DNA of 64,000 nucleotides from Thunnus maccoyii (Eukaryota; Chordata; Actinopteri; Scombriformes; Scombridae), in the NCBI RefSeq assembly GCF_910596095.1, contig NC_056538.1, positions 33,351,922 to 33,415,921 of the forward strand, given 5' to 3'. Below, piece after piece: positions 36,160-48,180 of this stretch. The notes under the pieces are model-generated. The model did not search any database. It was not told where the DNA came from and was given only the letters and a program-made list of their open reading frames with translations. Both the position numbers and the translations under genes were made by a program. Position 1 is the stretch's first letter. Each line of letters starts with the position of its first letter.

Positions 36160-37727
36160 ATCATTCTGGTGATTTTCTATATTTTTCTTCTTGAGAGTAG
36201 GAAAAAAGAGTTGCACACACACTCTGGCTCCATTTGTATTTCTCTTTTATTCGAATGATGTTTCGGCTCTCAGGTCTTCTTCAAATTCAACAATCATATT
36301 AGGACACAGGCACGGGTATGTTATATAGGCTACACCCTAGTAACACAGCTGATGGTGATTAGATAATCATGTTCCACCATTAGGGGGAGAAAAACAATCA
36401 AAAGGCCTTCAGAAGATCAAAACTTTTAACAAACAGTGACAGGAACTACAGCCAATCAATTCTCTTCAAATAAACTGACAAAAACCAATATGTTTCATAC
36501 CACATATAGAGATTCAAATTTTACATTCCCTTTGGTTAAGCACATTCAAATATGTTAAAAAATACATTCATGTTGACTAGATTTCTAATAGATATACAGA
36601 AAAAGTTCAACCTCAGCTGTGCATAAACATCATAAACAACTTATTCTAAATATCTACTAAATAGAGGAACATTACAGAAAACACTTCAAGTCATAATCTA
36701 TATTTACTCCATGAGGTGACAGGGTTCTCAGACGGTGGATCCAACAGCTTCTATGTTCAGCAATATGAGTTTTCAGTGCTTTACTCATCTTTACAACATA
36801 CGACACAAGTCCTAGTGATGAGATAAATGACTGACTTAGTGTGACATAAAAAACTCCTTTAATAGGGATCTCTTTACCTGTGTGAGGATGTTTAAAACTG
36901 TTACAACGGTAAATATAATTACACTGACTACAATGACCACGGTGACGGTTGCCTTCAGCGATACAGTAGGTGTTAAAGTAGCTCGTGCTGGTAGTGATTG
37001 AAGAGGAGGTAAATATGAATGTACCAGGTTTTTACCTCTTTTATATACCATGAGAGGTCGTTCTTTGAATGCACCATTGAGTTGAAAATCAGATTCAAGT
37101 ATATGCCAGTGTTTTGTTATTATTCCCTTTATCTGTTCTGCACTCTCAGAATACTCTGCTCTAAATATTATACAGTCATTTGATTTCACCGTAGGTTTAT
37201 TTTAAAAGATCAGACCTAGATCTGTCTTTTATTATAGTGGCTGCATCATTTAGGACAGATTTTTTTGTATCCACTTTGTTAAAAATTGTTGTGTCATTTG
37301 TCATTTCATTCATGTTCCTGTCAAAATGATCAATTTTCTGGCAAATTCGCTTTAATCAGCAAAACTGACTAAAAGGGAGAATTTTTTTTAAAAGTAAGGG
37401 ATGATCAGAGCAGGTCCAGGGTCTTTCTCTTCTTCCCGTGTCATGTATAGCTTTTCCTCTGCCTTGACTCCTTCTTCTGACTGTCATGCCTGGTTCGTCT
37501 ATGGCTTGTTTGGATAAAAAACTGGAATTTGAGGCTGTTCAGCTGGTCAGTGTTTTTACGTCCTGCAGGCCGTCTTCTGGGGCTCTGTTCAGGGTTCCTC
37601 CAGTAATAGATGTTGCCCTCACTCGCATCCTTCTTGTCTCTGTTGAATTTTTTCATTTCCATTTCTTTGATCTCTCTAGAGAGCACGTCATTGAATTTTC
37701 CTTCATTTCTGATTGCTTGGGATAAAG
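36160..37727 (-). mobile_element. Penelope-like element, 3' part (copy B)
   Basis: Minus strand: an Arg/Lys-rich stretch (37,686-37,441) at the duplication edge that A lacks in part, then HWHIL and FKERPLMVYKRGKNL (37,189-36,836), then an endonuclease remnant with LKTHIAEHRS. About 130 bp of the endonuclease present in A (24,757-24,890) is deleted, joining GATCCAACAG to CTTCTATG near 36,749. A better-kept hammerhead-like relic lies at 36,253-36,288: GAAT/ATTC stem I, degenerate core TTGAAGA, and GCCGAAAC. Confidence 0.8.
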
Positions 37728-38398
37728 AAAGCTTGTTATATTATCCATTGTGTCAAATCTTCATCTGAAAAGCAACTAAAGCTGTCAAATAAATGTAGTG
37801 GAGTAGAAAGTACAATATTTCCCTCTGAAATATAGAAAGTAGCACCACATGGAAATACTCAAGTAAAGTACAAGTATATCAGGGTGCATTTAAACATAAG
37901 AGTCACACCACCCTCTGCTGGTGTCACACGGTGCTGCACCAACACTGATTCATAGATGACAAACCCACCTATAATCAATTTAACTTCCACTCTGACTGGA
38001 CTAATCATGGCTAATAACTACATTTAGACTAATTAGATAATAATTAGCACCAAACTGATAAAAAAACAACGGAGATCTTGGATCTGACAGTGATGTGAAA
38101 CAAAATAGGTGCTCTTGATGCACAGGTAGGCAGCCAAATAAAGTAATGTGGTAGTTTGACCCTGAGAGAGACCAGTGTTCCACTGAAATAAAGACTTATT
38201 AACTTTTGTACGCTGACAAAGATATGAATATGTCTGAACATCTTTAAAATACAAATTAAAGGAAAAACCTGAATAAATGAGTGGAGAAACAAATGCAGGT
38301 GCGCTGCGTGGTACAATCAAGCAGTTAACATCCAATCATGCTCTGTAGCTTGTGTACAAATGTTGAGCAGGCCCAGCTGATTCTGATTTTGTATCAAG

Positions 38399-38790
38399 AT
38401 GGCGAGAGGAAAAGATCTAAGTGACTTTGATAGAGGGTTGAGGCACAGATGGCAAGAGCTTCAGTCACAATTTCAAGTTTCAATAAGAACAGTGACTAAA
38501 GTGACATCTGCATTTAGATCTAAGGGAATGTCATCAGGAAATAAGGGAGGAAACTGTGGTTGACAGTTTACAGTTGATGCTGGTGCATTAGTGTGATATG
38601 CAAGGACATACAGAAGGTGACTGAGAATGTCAATGCAAGAAATGAAGAATGCACATTTGAGAGTTCAGTAGTGCAAAAACCACAGGCAGTGGTCTACAGA
38701 GAGATGGAAAAAAGTGGTTTGATGAGATGAGTCATCCTTCACCATATTCTCAACAGGTGGACGAGTGCATGTTTGAGACACTTCATGTAG
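38399..38790 (+). pseudogene. Tc1-like transposase fossil (copy C)
   Basis: Starts MARGKDLSDF like A; a 12-bp deletion follows after the DFDRG-equivalent, then the same stops. The most degraded of the three. Confidence 0.7.
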
Positions 38791-38962
38791 GTTTTTCCTT
38801 TAATGTGTCACCCGTCTGTGTGTATGTACATGGATATATATTCATATATATTTATATGTTTCTGTGTTAACTTGTCATCTTTTGTGAAACACATTGTTTT
38901 CTTTTGCATGTATTTGTATTAAACACATTGTGTAAATAAACTGTAAATAAATTGCCATTTGT

Positions 38963-39169
38963 CAATGGCGTCATACCCCTCTACCAAAGAGTATAGTGCA
39001 CAAGATGCATGTGTCGGCGTTGTGTTTGTCCACCATAATTGTGTCAACCAAAGAGTAACTTACACACATAGAAGATAAAACATTGGTGTTGTGGCTGTTT
39101 GCCACAATGGCGTCTACCAAAGAGTATATCCATACAAGATAATACGTCAGTATTGTGGTTGTTCAACAG
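38963..39169 (+). repeat. Degenerate 3-unit minisatellite (copy C)
   Basis: Third copy of the approximately 70-bp array, with the same CTACCAAAGAGTA core. Confidence 0.5.
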
Positions 39170-40156
39170 AAACTGTTATAAATGGACTTTTATTCAGTTT
39201 TAAGCCACATTTTTATGATAAACCTTCTAGATCTTGGTCGTCTTTAACTACATCTTTTAACTGGATGAAGGATTTTAGTCATCAAACGTCTGGATCTTAA
39301 GTTATCAGAGAAACAAGCTAAACAAATGTTAGCAGCAGCCCGGCTAGAAGGCCCTCCACAAAGTTCGGTGCTTGTCGAACAATGTCAGAGAAACACCAAT
39401 TTTTAACGTGAAACTGCTTTATGCAGTGTTTTTACCTGTTTTAATCAGCGGGTCTGTTTGTTTTGGAGAGGAGAAGGCCTCTGCGGATAATTTGGCTCCT
39501 GGTAAAAACATCCTCAACCATGAACACTGGAGTAATCCTAACCTGAAGAAACTGGTTGTTTAACAATGAAGACAACAAGTCCCATGATCCCACACTACTT
39601 CACACCATCATCAAACTCTGTCTTTTTTATTGTTTTGATTGAGACCCCTAGCACCTGAAATTACATATTGTGCATTTAAATGGATCTCTGTTTATGACAT
39701 GATTCTAGTGTTATAGGTCGTATGTGTCTGCAGGTGGATTTTGGCGGGCCAGTCTGAGTCTAAAGACCCAGCTGATTTTTATTCCCATTCCACCACTGAC
39801 CACAGCCGAGCTAATTTGATGCTTAGTGACACAGCAACAGCCCCAGTAAAACCTAACTCTATTTCTTTTGTGGTCCTCCAACAAACAATGAACAAAAAAA
39901 CAGGAAATGAAATAGCATCTGAACAGCAGTGTGTGTGTTTTCTGAGCCATCATGCAGTAACCACAGATTCACATTCACAGAATCTTCCTGTCCTGTGAAC
40001 GCTGCACAGAAGGAGGCATTAAAGCAAACAGTTTGTATCGGAGATCTCCACTGACAGACAGAAAGGTGAGTGCTGCAAATATCTCATCTTCAGTTCTTTG
40101 TGCTTCTACTATTTAGGGCACTATTGTATTTCGTGTGTTTGTTTGTTTGTTTGTTT

Positions 40157-40866
40157 CTTTATTATTACGGGACATCAGACCTAAATTTGACCCCCTAAAC
40201 ATGCTCAAAAACTCACCAAATTTGGCACACACATCAGGTCTGGTGAAATATTTGATAAAATGTAAAAATTAACCCCCAAAGTGCAAAAATGTGCTCTCTA
40301 GCGCCACCTATGTAATTAAAATGGCCACCACGGCCCGTAGGAATGTCATAGAGAGATCAAACCAAAACCAAGTTATTTGTCTCATCAAGACCTACAAATC
40401 ATATGCTGACACCCCTGACCTAAATCCAACAGGAAGTCCGCATTTAGCCTTTCAAAATGAGACTTTTTCTCAATTTTAGCTCCCGAACAAACGCTATCTC
40501 CTCCGAGGGCGTTAATGTTATTGGCTTCAAACTTTAATACATGACTTATGACACTATGCTGAAAAAAGTAGATAAAAACTCGAACGGTTTGGATTTTATA
40601 AACCATGAAAGTTGCAGTGCCACATCACCATTGTGTCAAACAGAGGCTTCTCGTGTCTGAACTATAAGTCTGACCACTTTCAAACCTGAATTAATGGATT
40701 CACCACGAAATTTCCTACTAAAGTATGATGAATGTAAGATTTTGCCAAAGTCATGGGATTTATGAGGAGATTTCACAAGAAGCGTACTCTAAAATCCTCC
40801 TCTCCAACTGCTCCTGGTGATGTCACTCCCTCAGTGCTGTGAAACATTCCGCAATACACACTCATT
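40157..40866 (+). repeat. Dispersed teleost repeat (copy C, truncated)
   Basis: Matches the first about 670 bp of the A copy and keeps about 45 bp near 40,650-40,700 that A has lost. Ends at the right edge of unit C. Confidence 0.75.
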
Positions 40867-42340
40867 TGTCCTGCAAACATTAAATAAAAGGCTGTGGCAA
40901 GTTGTGACCTGAGGAAGACTTTAAGTGACAGCTAGTATGCTAGTGTTAATAAGTTCAGCCAGTTAGCTTGATAAGTTACTAATATTATTTATTAAAGAAA
41001 CATCAGACTGCCCAGCTGCTCCTATTTACTGCTAGTAAATACGTTACCAGTAACCTGCTGTCTACTGACTAAGTTAGTGTTGGTGTGAAGAAAGGCCTAA
41101 TATCTCTTTACCAGGTGTGTGCACTAGCTCACTCATTATATAGATCAGTGGCTAAACCGCACTGTCATGCTGGACCTATTCCATGACGTAGGGCTAGGTA
41201 GAGAGAGCGCGATGAAAACTGGAGGAAACTCGGATCATGTCAACACTAACGCACCTCAGAAGCGCTGTGTGTAAGCATTTTGGATTTTACTCTATCAATG
41301 GCAAAATTATTGATAAAGATAAGGCTGTTTGCCGACTTCGTATGAAGCAACTACTTTACAGTAACGTTACCACAACAACAAATGGAGTCACCTGTTAGCT
41401 TCTCACTCAAGCGAGGCTAAAGAATCAGAGCACCAGCAGCTACACAACCTCGCCCAACTTCCTATTTTTTGCCTATAAATTACATAATGCTAATGTTCTA
41501 TATAATTTGAACGAATTCCATAGCACTGTGAATTCATTCAAAGTGACAGCCGTAGCGCATATGCTGCACGGGAGATGGACCTGCTTTTCTGCTGCTCTGT
41601 TCGTTTAAGCTTCAAGTCTATTTTTTTCCAACACTGCATCAGTGCCATCCCTAGTTGTAGAGACTAACTAACATGTGCAGTTTTCTCATGACATGGCTTG
41701 CCATTGTACCCTTTTCTCTCGTGTTTTAAGTGCTTTCATGGTGACTGACTTGTGACTTAATTGACTTTTCTTGCTTGACGTTTAGCATTGACTTGACTTG
41801 GCTTACTTGAGTCTAAGTTACAGTGAGAGTCACAGTGATTTAAGACTTGCTTGAGCCTTTAAGGTTAAGACTTGAGATTTGCTTGTGACTTGCACATGTG
41901 TAACTTACTCCCACTTCTGATATTTGTGAACATGAACTACTTTCTCCCAAAGCCACAAACCAGAGACGTAAGACTCAAATAAATTTGTGATGCCATCCGG
42001 AATAAAGTCTGGAGCTGCTTCATATACAATGAATGTGAAACTAATTTTGTAGTAAGTTTAATACCCAAATAAGCTTTATTCTATAGTAAACTTTCATATC
42101 TGAAACATAAAATGTACCTGTATACTAGGCTTGGGCGATGTCTACAGAATTACTTTGTAAAGCAAGCAGTAAAAGGTAATTTTATGATATATTCTGGTTA
42201 TTAAACATTTTGAAATCTCATACATCTCAAATGGGGATCTGTATTGAATGGATTGCACAATATTGTAAAATGTCAGTAGAAAAATGTATATATTTATTCA
42301 CGTACTTTTACATAGACCTTCTGGTTTTTGTACATTCAGA
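40867..42340. other. Intergenic, no gene seen
   Basis: No coding frame of note. A CTAGGCTTGGGCGATG phrase near 42,126 resembles hAT-type repeat termini but has no recognised partner. Confidence 0.45.
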
Positions 42341-42343
42341 ACT

Positions 42344-42760
42344 CCATATATTAATGTGAAATGTCTGTAGATATATTGGGGAGTTGCTTGCAATTACTGT
42401 CACATAATGTTTATATAAAGTAAACCCTATACATTAATGGGAAAAGCCTGTAAATATATTGGAGAGTTGATTTTAATTACTGTCAAAAATGCATATATAA
42501 TGTATACTCCATACATTTATGGGAAAAGCCTGAAAATATATTGGAGAGCTGCTTGTAATTACTGTTAAATAATGTTTATATAAAGTTAACCTCATACATT
42601 AATGGGGAAATGTATGTAGATATATTTGATAGTTGCTTTTTAAATACTATCAAATAATGTTTATACAAAGTATACTCCATACATTTATGGGAAAAGCCTG
42701 TAAATATATTGGAGAGCTGCTTGTAATTACTGTCAAATAATGTTTATATAGAGTAACGAT
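42344..42760 (+). repeat. 83-bp tandem repeat, five units
   Basis: Units begin near 42,344, 42,426, 42,509, 42,592 and 42,677. Each has a CATACATT(A/T)ATGGGAAAAG-like start, AATATATTGGAGAG in the middle and AATAATGTTTATATA near the end. Units 3 and 5 are closest to each other, hinting at a two-unit higher-order period. Confidence 0.85.
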
Positions 42761-43190
42761 TATTAAAATTATGTTTTTGTAAACTATTATCACATGATGT
42801 TATTTTTTTGTACAGTATAAAACCAACATTTACCAGGGATCTACTGTAAATAGATTGGATAATCACATAAAATAAAAGCTTAAAGCTCTCAAGATACCAT
42901 TAATGGGTGTTATAGGAGGGTAATTTAAATGTAATTTTACATAATTTTTCTGTGTTTTACATCCATAAATCTGTACTTTGAGGGGGAGTTCTTGTGGATG
43001 GATTGGATAATCCCATGAATTTACCAAAGATTACTGTATGAAAACAAGAGTCTTCATTTAAATTAGGTAATTTTAAGGTAGTACTGCAATCTTTTTCATT
43101 TTTTGTGCAGATTTATACATTTGTTTAACATTCTAGTGATATTTTATAATGAGATTTTCTTTTTATTGTATAATGGTTGGACTGTAAAAA

Positions 43191-43231
43191 TGCAGACAAT
43201 ATCCAAAGTAAATATCTGTATTTTTTACAGT
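43191..43231. repeat. Imperfect palindrome ACTGTAAAAA...TTTTTACAGT
   Basis: A 41-bp near-palindrome with outer 10-bp arms in perfect complement. It may be the fold-back end of a DNA-element family; the other end was not found. Confidence 0.55.
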
Positions 43232-44731
43232 GCAGAGAGGACATTTAAAAAACCCTTTTAAAGAACTGGACTGTGATCATGATGTTTGGACCATGAGGTC
43301 AGATTTTGGAAATAAAAAACACGAACAAACATCTGACTGTCAGTTTCACATTGAACGAATCTGCTGTCTGTCTCTCAAACGGACAAACTGACTCAGTTTG
43401 TCAACAGTTACACTTTACAAATCTGTCAGTGTGACATTTAAACTCTCTGTGCTTCTAAACACGACTGCAGCACTTATCTATTTGAACAGAAGACACTTTA
43501 AAAATAAAGTTATCTCAGTGATAATCTGACATTAACGTCCATCCTTCAAAGAAACACTAAGTATTTCTGATAATCTGACTCTGACATGCAGTATCTGTTT
43601 ACGTTAAGGTCTGACAGCTTAAAAAGGTAACAGCTGAAACATCATCGAGGTTAAAAGCAAACATGAAGCTGTAATTAGTGTGTCAGCGGGCGGTTGGCGG
43701 CTCCTGGCAGGAGATGAAGGCGGCAGGTTGACGTGAGGCGGCGGCGGCGGCTGATTTTGGATTTAAAGAGTCCCAGACAGAGTTTGACGGACAGCGGCGT
43801 GCTGCGGGCCAAGTCCCGCCCCCTGAGCTTTACAGACGACGTGCAGGTTTTTAGGTTTAATCTCAAAACTCAGCTGCAGCCAACATGAAAGACAAGATGA
43901 CCGTCTACACCTGCTACCTGCACAGGTGCACAAATAAATAGGTCATCAATCAGCAGGTTTGACATGTTTTTATCTATTAGCTACAAACAATCAACACTTT
44001 GCTTATTACCAATCAGTTTTTAGATTGATTTCCTTCCCTCCAGACAGCTGTTGTTTTCACTTAATTTCTACATCAGACGCTTGAAACTTGCTGCAGACAG
44101 ATAATCCAGTTTCTAGCAGAAAAAAGAAGAAGATGAGGAAGACTGCAGGACATGAAACTTCTCTTCATCACAGGTTGAAGTTTTGTAAAGTGCTGTAGTG
44201 TTTGTGCTGGATTAATGTGAGTCTCTGGGTGATGAGATTCACTAAATACTTTGTCTGTAAACATCATTATTAACTTATTATAGTATTTATTATTAACACA
44301 TCCAAAATGTGACCAAACGTTTGTCTTTTTTGAAGATAAACTACAAGAAAACTCTAGTATATGTTGCACTGTACACCGTCTATTTGTTCCCTCAATTATT
44401 ATTATTAACTAAAGTTATTACAAAAATACATTTGTGAGATTTGTGAATCGATTCAGGTTTGCATTTAATTTATTTCACTCCTATAACACAGTCAGACTCA
44501 CAATAGATAGTTTTTTTTAATAAAAAGTATGGAAATCAATGCCGCAGAACCAGAAATATCATTTTTTATTTTACTCATTCCTCTTCCTTGTCAAAACCCA
44601 GCGCCTACATTACCCACAATGCAATTGTAGATTGAGGTGTGTATATACGCTAGAAGATGCTAATGTAGCCTGGAGCTGTTAGCCTCCAGCAGAGATGAGG
44701 AGCTTCTTTCTAAATCCACACGTCCAGATTC
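43232..44731. other. Intergenic with a GC-rich island
   Basis: 43,678-43,860 is markedly GC-richer than its surroundings and includes a (CGG)n stretch at about 43,737-43,751. It could be a conserved non-coding or promoter-like element. No gene recognised. Confidence 0.35.
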
Positions 44732-44817
44732 TTCATGTGTTTACTTGTATTACTACGTTGTGGGGACTCACCTCCAAAAGAGTCCCCACAACGTAGTAAT
44801 ACAAGTAAACACATGAA
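44732..44817. repeat. Perfect hairpin: 38-bp arms, 10-nt loop
   Basis: 44,732-44,769 is the exact reverse complement of 44,780-44,817, with loop ACCTCCAAAA. Arm landmarks are TTGTATTACTACGTTGTGGG and its complement. Confidence 0.95.
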
Positions 44818-44877
44818 AATCATTAAATTTACAGTAAAGATTTAGTTTTAAAGTGAGGTTAGTCTCCAGGACATTGA

Positions 44878-44896
44878 TGTGTGTGTGTGTGTGTCA
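44878..44896. repeat. Short (GT)n run
   Basis: About nine GT dinucleotides just downstream of the hairpin. Confidence 0.85.
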
Positions 44897-45393
44897 CAGT
44901 AACAGCAAGTTTCATCATTAAAAGCATCAAATTTACCATCATATAGGAGAAAACAGAGTGTCCTGATTAATGAGCTGAATGCATCATTTATTTTTATATA
45001 TTTAATCATTTCCCCACATTTTTACTTTTTTCTGTTCATTAGATCATCACATGTGTGTTTAAATGACAGTTTGTTTGTTTTTATAGTAAATAACATAAAT
45101 GTTTATGGTAATGATAACTGCAGTTTGTATTGTTTGTTAATGTCCTTTTCATTTCATTTTAAATTAAAATTAATGTTGTTTAAAAGTTTCATTTCTTTCT
45201 CTTTAAAAATGTATTTTTAAGCTGTTGTTTAAATCAGCTGCTGTTTTTTATTATAATTATTATAATAAGTATTTATTATTATTTTGTGAATTCTCTTAAC
45301 TAACACGTTTATATTCAGTAAAAAGAGAGTTCACAGACAAATCAATATGTTTTTGTTATTGTTCCCACCAAAGATACAAATAATACTTTCTAC

Positions 45394-45903
45394 TAGGAGT
45401 GAGCCCGAATATAAATACATTATTCAGCAAAGCACAAATAGTGGGTTTTATACAAATATTTGTTTCATACAAATATTTTAAAAATTATTTGTTGGGGGTG
45501 TTCCCCAGAGATAAAGCTGAGCTACTGACACAAGCAAAATGCTCTTAAAGACTCTCCATGAACTGTTGTTCCCCTTCTCCTTTCCACAAAGTTAGGTTGT
45601 AAAAAAATCGGCAATAAATGAAAAGTGCAAAGCAATAATCACTTTTGAAGTTCCTCCCTACACATTACATGGTGTTACATGTCTGTGTGTTATGGGTGTA
45701 TAAATAGGTAGAGGTCTGTCTGCAATGAGGTGATGAGTAAAGTTTTAGCTCAGTAATCATTTTAATTTTTTAAAATTAAAAGTGCAATAAAAACAAAAAC
45801 AGGATTTTTAAGCCTCTTTCCACTTTTATTCGAATACAAATAATTTTGCTGCCTCAACAAATACAGATACAAATACAAATACTGGGATGTCTGCACATCC
45901 CTA
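45394..45903. mobile_element. Non-autonomous hAT-type element, copy 1
   Basis: A 510-bp element with ends TAGGAGTGAGC and GCACATCCCTA (imperfect inverted repeats), flanked by a perfect 8-bp target duplication CTTTCTAC at 45,386-45,393 and 45,904-45,911. Eight-bp duplication and this type of terminus are diagnostic of hAT. No transposase coding. Confidence 0.85.
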
Positions 45904-46145
45904 CTTTCTACTGAAGATTAAACCCTGTAAACTGTTTCTGTGATGTGATGGAGGCAGAAACCTGCAAACCTGGACACATAAAACAAAAACATGCAGGTAA
46001 TTGGGTGAACTGACCCTTTAAACCTGTCACATCTGAAACTGAGCGAGAGGCTGAACCGACATAACTTTGATTTTGGCTTCACTGATCCTCTTCTCGAACC
46101 CTGATTGGCTGCTTCAGACTGAAGACTCTACACAACTAGTAAACA

Positions 46146-46146
<1 letters not shown>

Positions 46147-46190
<44 letters not shown>

Positions 46191-46354
46191 ATTGGCAGGT
46201 ATCTGAGGTCCTGATTGATGCCAGCGACCCCCTGCGACAGGAAAACTGTAGCAGCAGCATTCTGATTGGTGGATTTCACTCTGGTCTGAGCGCGCTCACT
46301 GTGGGACACTCTGGCCTCGCTCCATCGCTACGGTGACAAGAAACATCACTGCTG

Positions 46355-46396
<42 letters not shown>
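46147..46396. repeat. (GT)n and (AC)n microsatellites
   Basis: A GT run at about 46,149-46,187 and an AC run at about 46,357-46,396 lie about 170 bp apart in opposite phase. The spacer has no supported gene. Confidence 0.93.
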
Positions 46397-46397
<1 letters not shown>

Positions 46398-46649
46398 TTG
46401 TATACTTGAGAGGACTCTCATTGATAATCAGTTCCATGTTTTGTTGGCATTTTGATTTTCTGTAAAGGTTATTTTCCCTCCTCGTCTCAGTTGTTGAATG
46501 TTGTTATTTCTCGGAAACAAAATTAATCTCTGTTAAATAAAATTAATTCCTTATATTTAACCCTTGTGTGTGTGTATGTCCCCTTATTATCTATTGTCTC
46601 TGAACTTAAACCTGATTCTAACTTTAACCTTAAAACCACGTCTGATTCC

Positions 46650-46870
46650 TCAAACACTTTCTAAAAAAGTCCTAATTTCCTACAATAAAGTCTTAATTTA
46701 AAATAAAAATGTTACCTCTTTCCAAAGCTTCCTTATTTTATAAAAAAAAAGCTTTTCTCACTTTCTACAAAACTCCTAATTTTATGAAAATTGTTCTCAT
46801 TTTCTAATAAAACATTCCCACTTTCTAAAAAAGTCCTAATTTTACAAAAAATGTTCCCCAATTTTCAAAA
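46650..46870. repeat. Degenerate AT-rich minisatellite
   Basis: Repeats of CTTTCTAAAAAAGTCCTAAT or variants recur four to five times at roughly 40-45 bp spacing. Confidence 0.55.
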
Positions 46871-46969
46871 ACATCCATCATTAATTTTAAAGGATTTCCA
46901 GTGTTTGATCCATCACTGAGCACAACATTAAAACACTGCCGTGAAATCCCTGAATAGTTCTTCTTTCAC

Positions 46970-47209
46970 TACTATTACTACTACGACTACTACTACTACT
47001 ACTGTTACCGTGACAACCGGCGTTGTTGGCGCGCCGGTTGCCCCTTCAGGCTTGGCTGCGGTTCAGACACTCGGTGCAGCTCTCCAGGTTTCCTCCCCCC
47101 TCCTGCAGTATTTGGTTTGCAGACACAACAGCCACCGACGGCCCCGCTCGCAGCCTTTTCTCCTCGCTGTTTTGTGGTGTTTTGTGGCGGCTGCGTTGGT
47201 CTTTCAGAG

Positions 47210-47243
<34 letters not shown>

Positions 47244-47258
47244 TTGTGTGTGTGTGTA
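46970..47258. repeat. (ACT)n, then GC-rich stretch, then (GT)n
   Basis: ACT/ACG triplets at 46,970-47,000; a GC-rich stretch at 47,015-47,190 including GTTGTTGGCGCGCCGGTTGC; GT run at 47,214-47,258. A frame is open across this on both strands, but it reads into the microsatellite and has no domain. Confidence 0.75.
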
Positions 47259-47328
47259 ACAGAGGTTTCTAGGATTTACAAAACGGCCGTCACCCTCAGA
47301 GTACCACGATTTGTCCTCTGATGACACT

Positions 47329-48050
47329 CAGAGCTGGAAAGTAACTAAGTACATTTACTCAATTACTGCACTTAAATACAATGTTGAGGTACTTGTACTT
47401 TACTTGAGTATTTCCATGTGATGCTACTTTATACATTTCAGAGGGAAATATTGTACTTTCTACTCCACTACATTTATTTGACAGCTTTAGTTACTTTTCA
47501 GATTAAAATCTTACATAAAATAACATAATAATAAGAATATAAATTACAGTGTATTGTGGCTTGTGGCTGTTTATAAAACATCAGTGTGTGTTTGTTTCAT
47601 GTTTCAGATGACAAAGAGACATTTCTCCTCACATGGTTTCAGATAAATAACTATTTGAGGCCTGAAGAGGAAAAACTCTCCAATATTTCACTAAAATGCA
47701 AAAGATTAAAGACAAATTCAGAAAAATGAATCCAGATTTATGTAGCAGAACTTTATTTCTTTTTCTTTCCTTCAGATTTATCTTGTGATCAAACTAGCTT
47801 CACCTCAAGCAGCTACAACAGTGAAATGCATTTACTGTTAAATTTATTTCATGTATCAGTCATACGCTGCTTTTCTGCAGAATGAGTTTACTTTTTTTTT
47901 ACTAGTTTAGATTTAGCTGGTAATACTTCTATACTTTTACTGTAGTAGGATGTTTCATGCAGGACTTTTACTTGTAATGGAGTATTTTTACGTTGCTGTA
48001 ATGGTACTTTTACTGCAGTAAAGGATCTGAATACTTCTTCCACCGCTGCT
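47329..48050 (+). mobile_element. Short inverted-repeat DNA element, longest copy
   Basis: Starts CAGAGCTGGAAAGTAACTAA and ends near CTTCTTCCACCGCTGCTG; the reverse complement of the end (CAGCAGCGGTGGAAGAAGTA) resembles the start. Non-coding. Fragments occur at 12,949, 25,719, 37,795 and at the right end of the window. Confidence 0.65.
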
Positions 48051-48180
48051 GACATCAGAGTTTAAAGTCCTTTGTTCATTTTAACGGACACAGAAGAGAT
48101 TAAACATGTTTCAAGAAGCTCACTTACATCTGCTCCTGTAGTGTGAGTTCAGGGAGATGCTGTACGTGTGTGTTGGGCAT

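Larger units (their letters stand above)
25719..37727 (+). repeat. Segmental duplication, copy B
   Basis: Near-identical to copy A. Begins at AATGTAGTGGAGTAG, which corresponds to A 12,949, so the first about 65 bp of the unit are missing; ends in Penelope-like sequence at GATTGCTTGGGATAAAG. Differences from A include a roughly 990-bp deletion in the dispersed repeat, about 700 bp of extra LINE sequence (28,873-29,590), loss of the 528-bp block, a deletion with hairpin at 33,387-33,426, and about 77 bp retained in receptor intron 2. Confidence 0.95.
37728..40866 (+). repeat. Segmental duplication, partial copy C
   Basis: Begins AAAGCTTGTTATATTATCC exactly like A. Follows A to A 16,118, ending at CACACTCATT. 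A roughly 190-bp deletion near 38,246 removes the TATA-rich stretch of A 13,420-13,625; 38,785-38,880 carries about 95 bp not present in A. No receptor, LINE, hAT or Penelope part is included. Confidence 0.92.

Noticed and set aside
42344-42760. CRISPR-like regular repeats
   Set aside because: Repeats are contiguous 83-bp units without spacers, in eukaryotic DNA.
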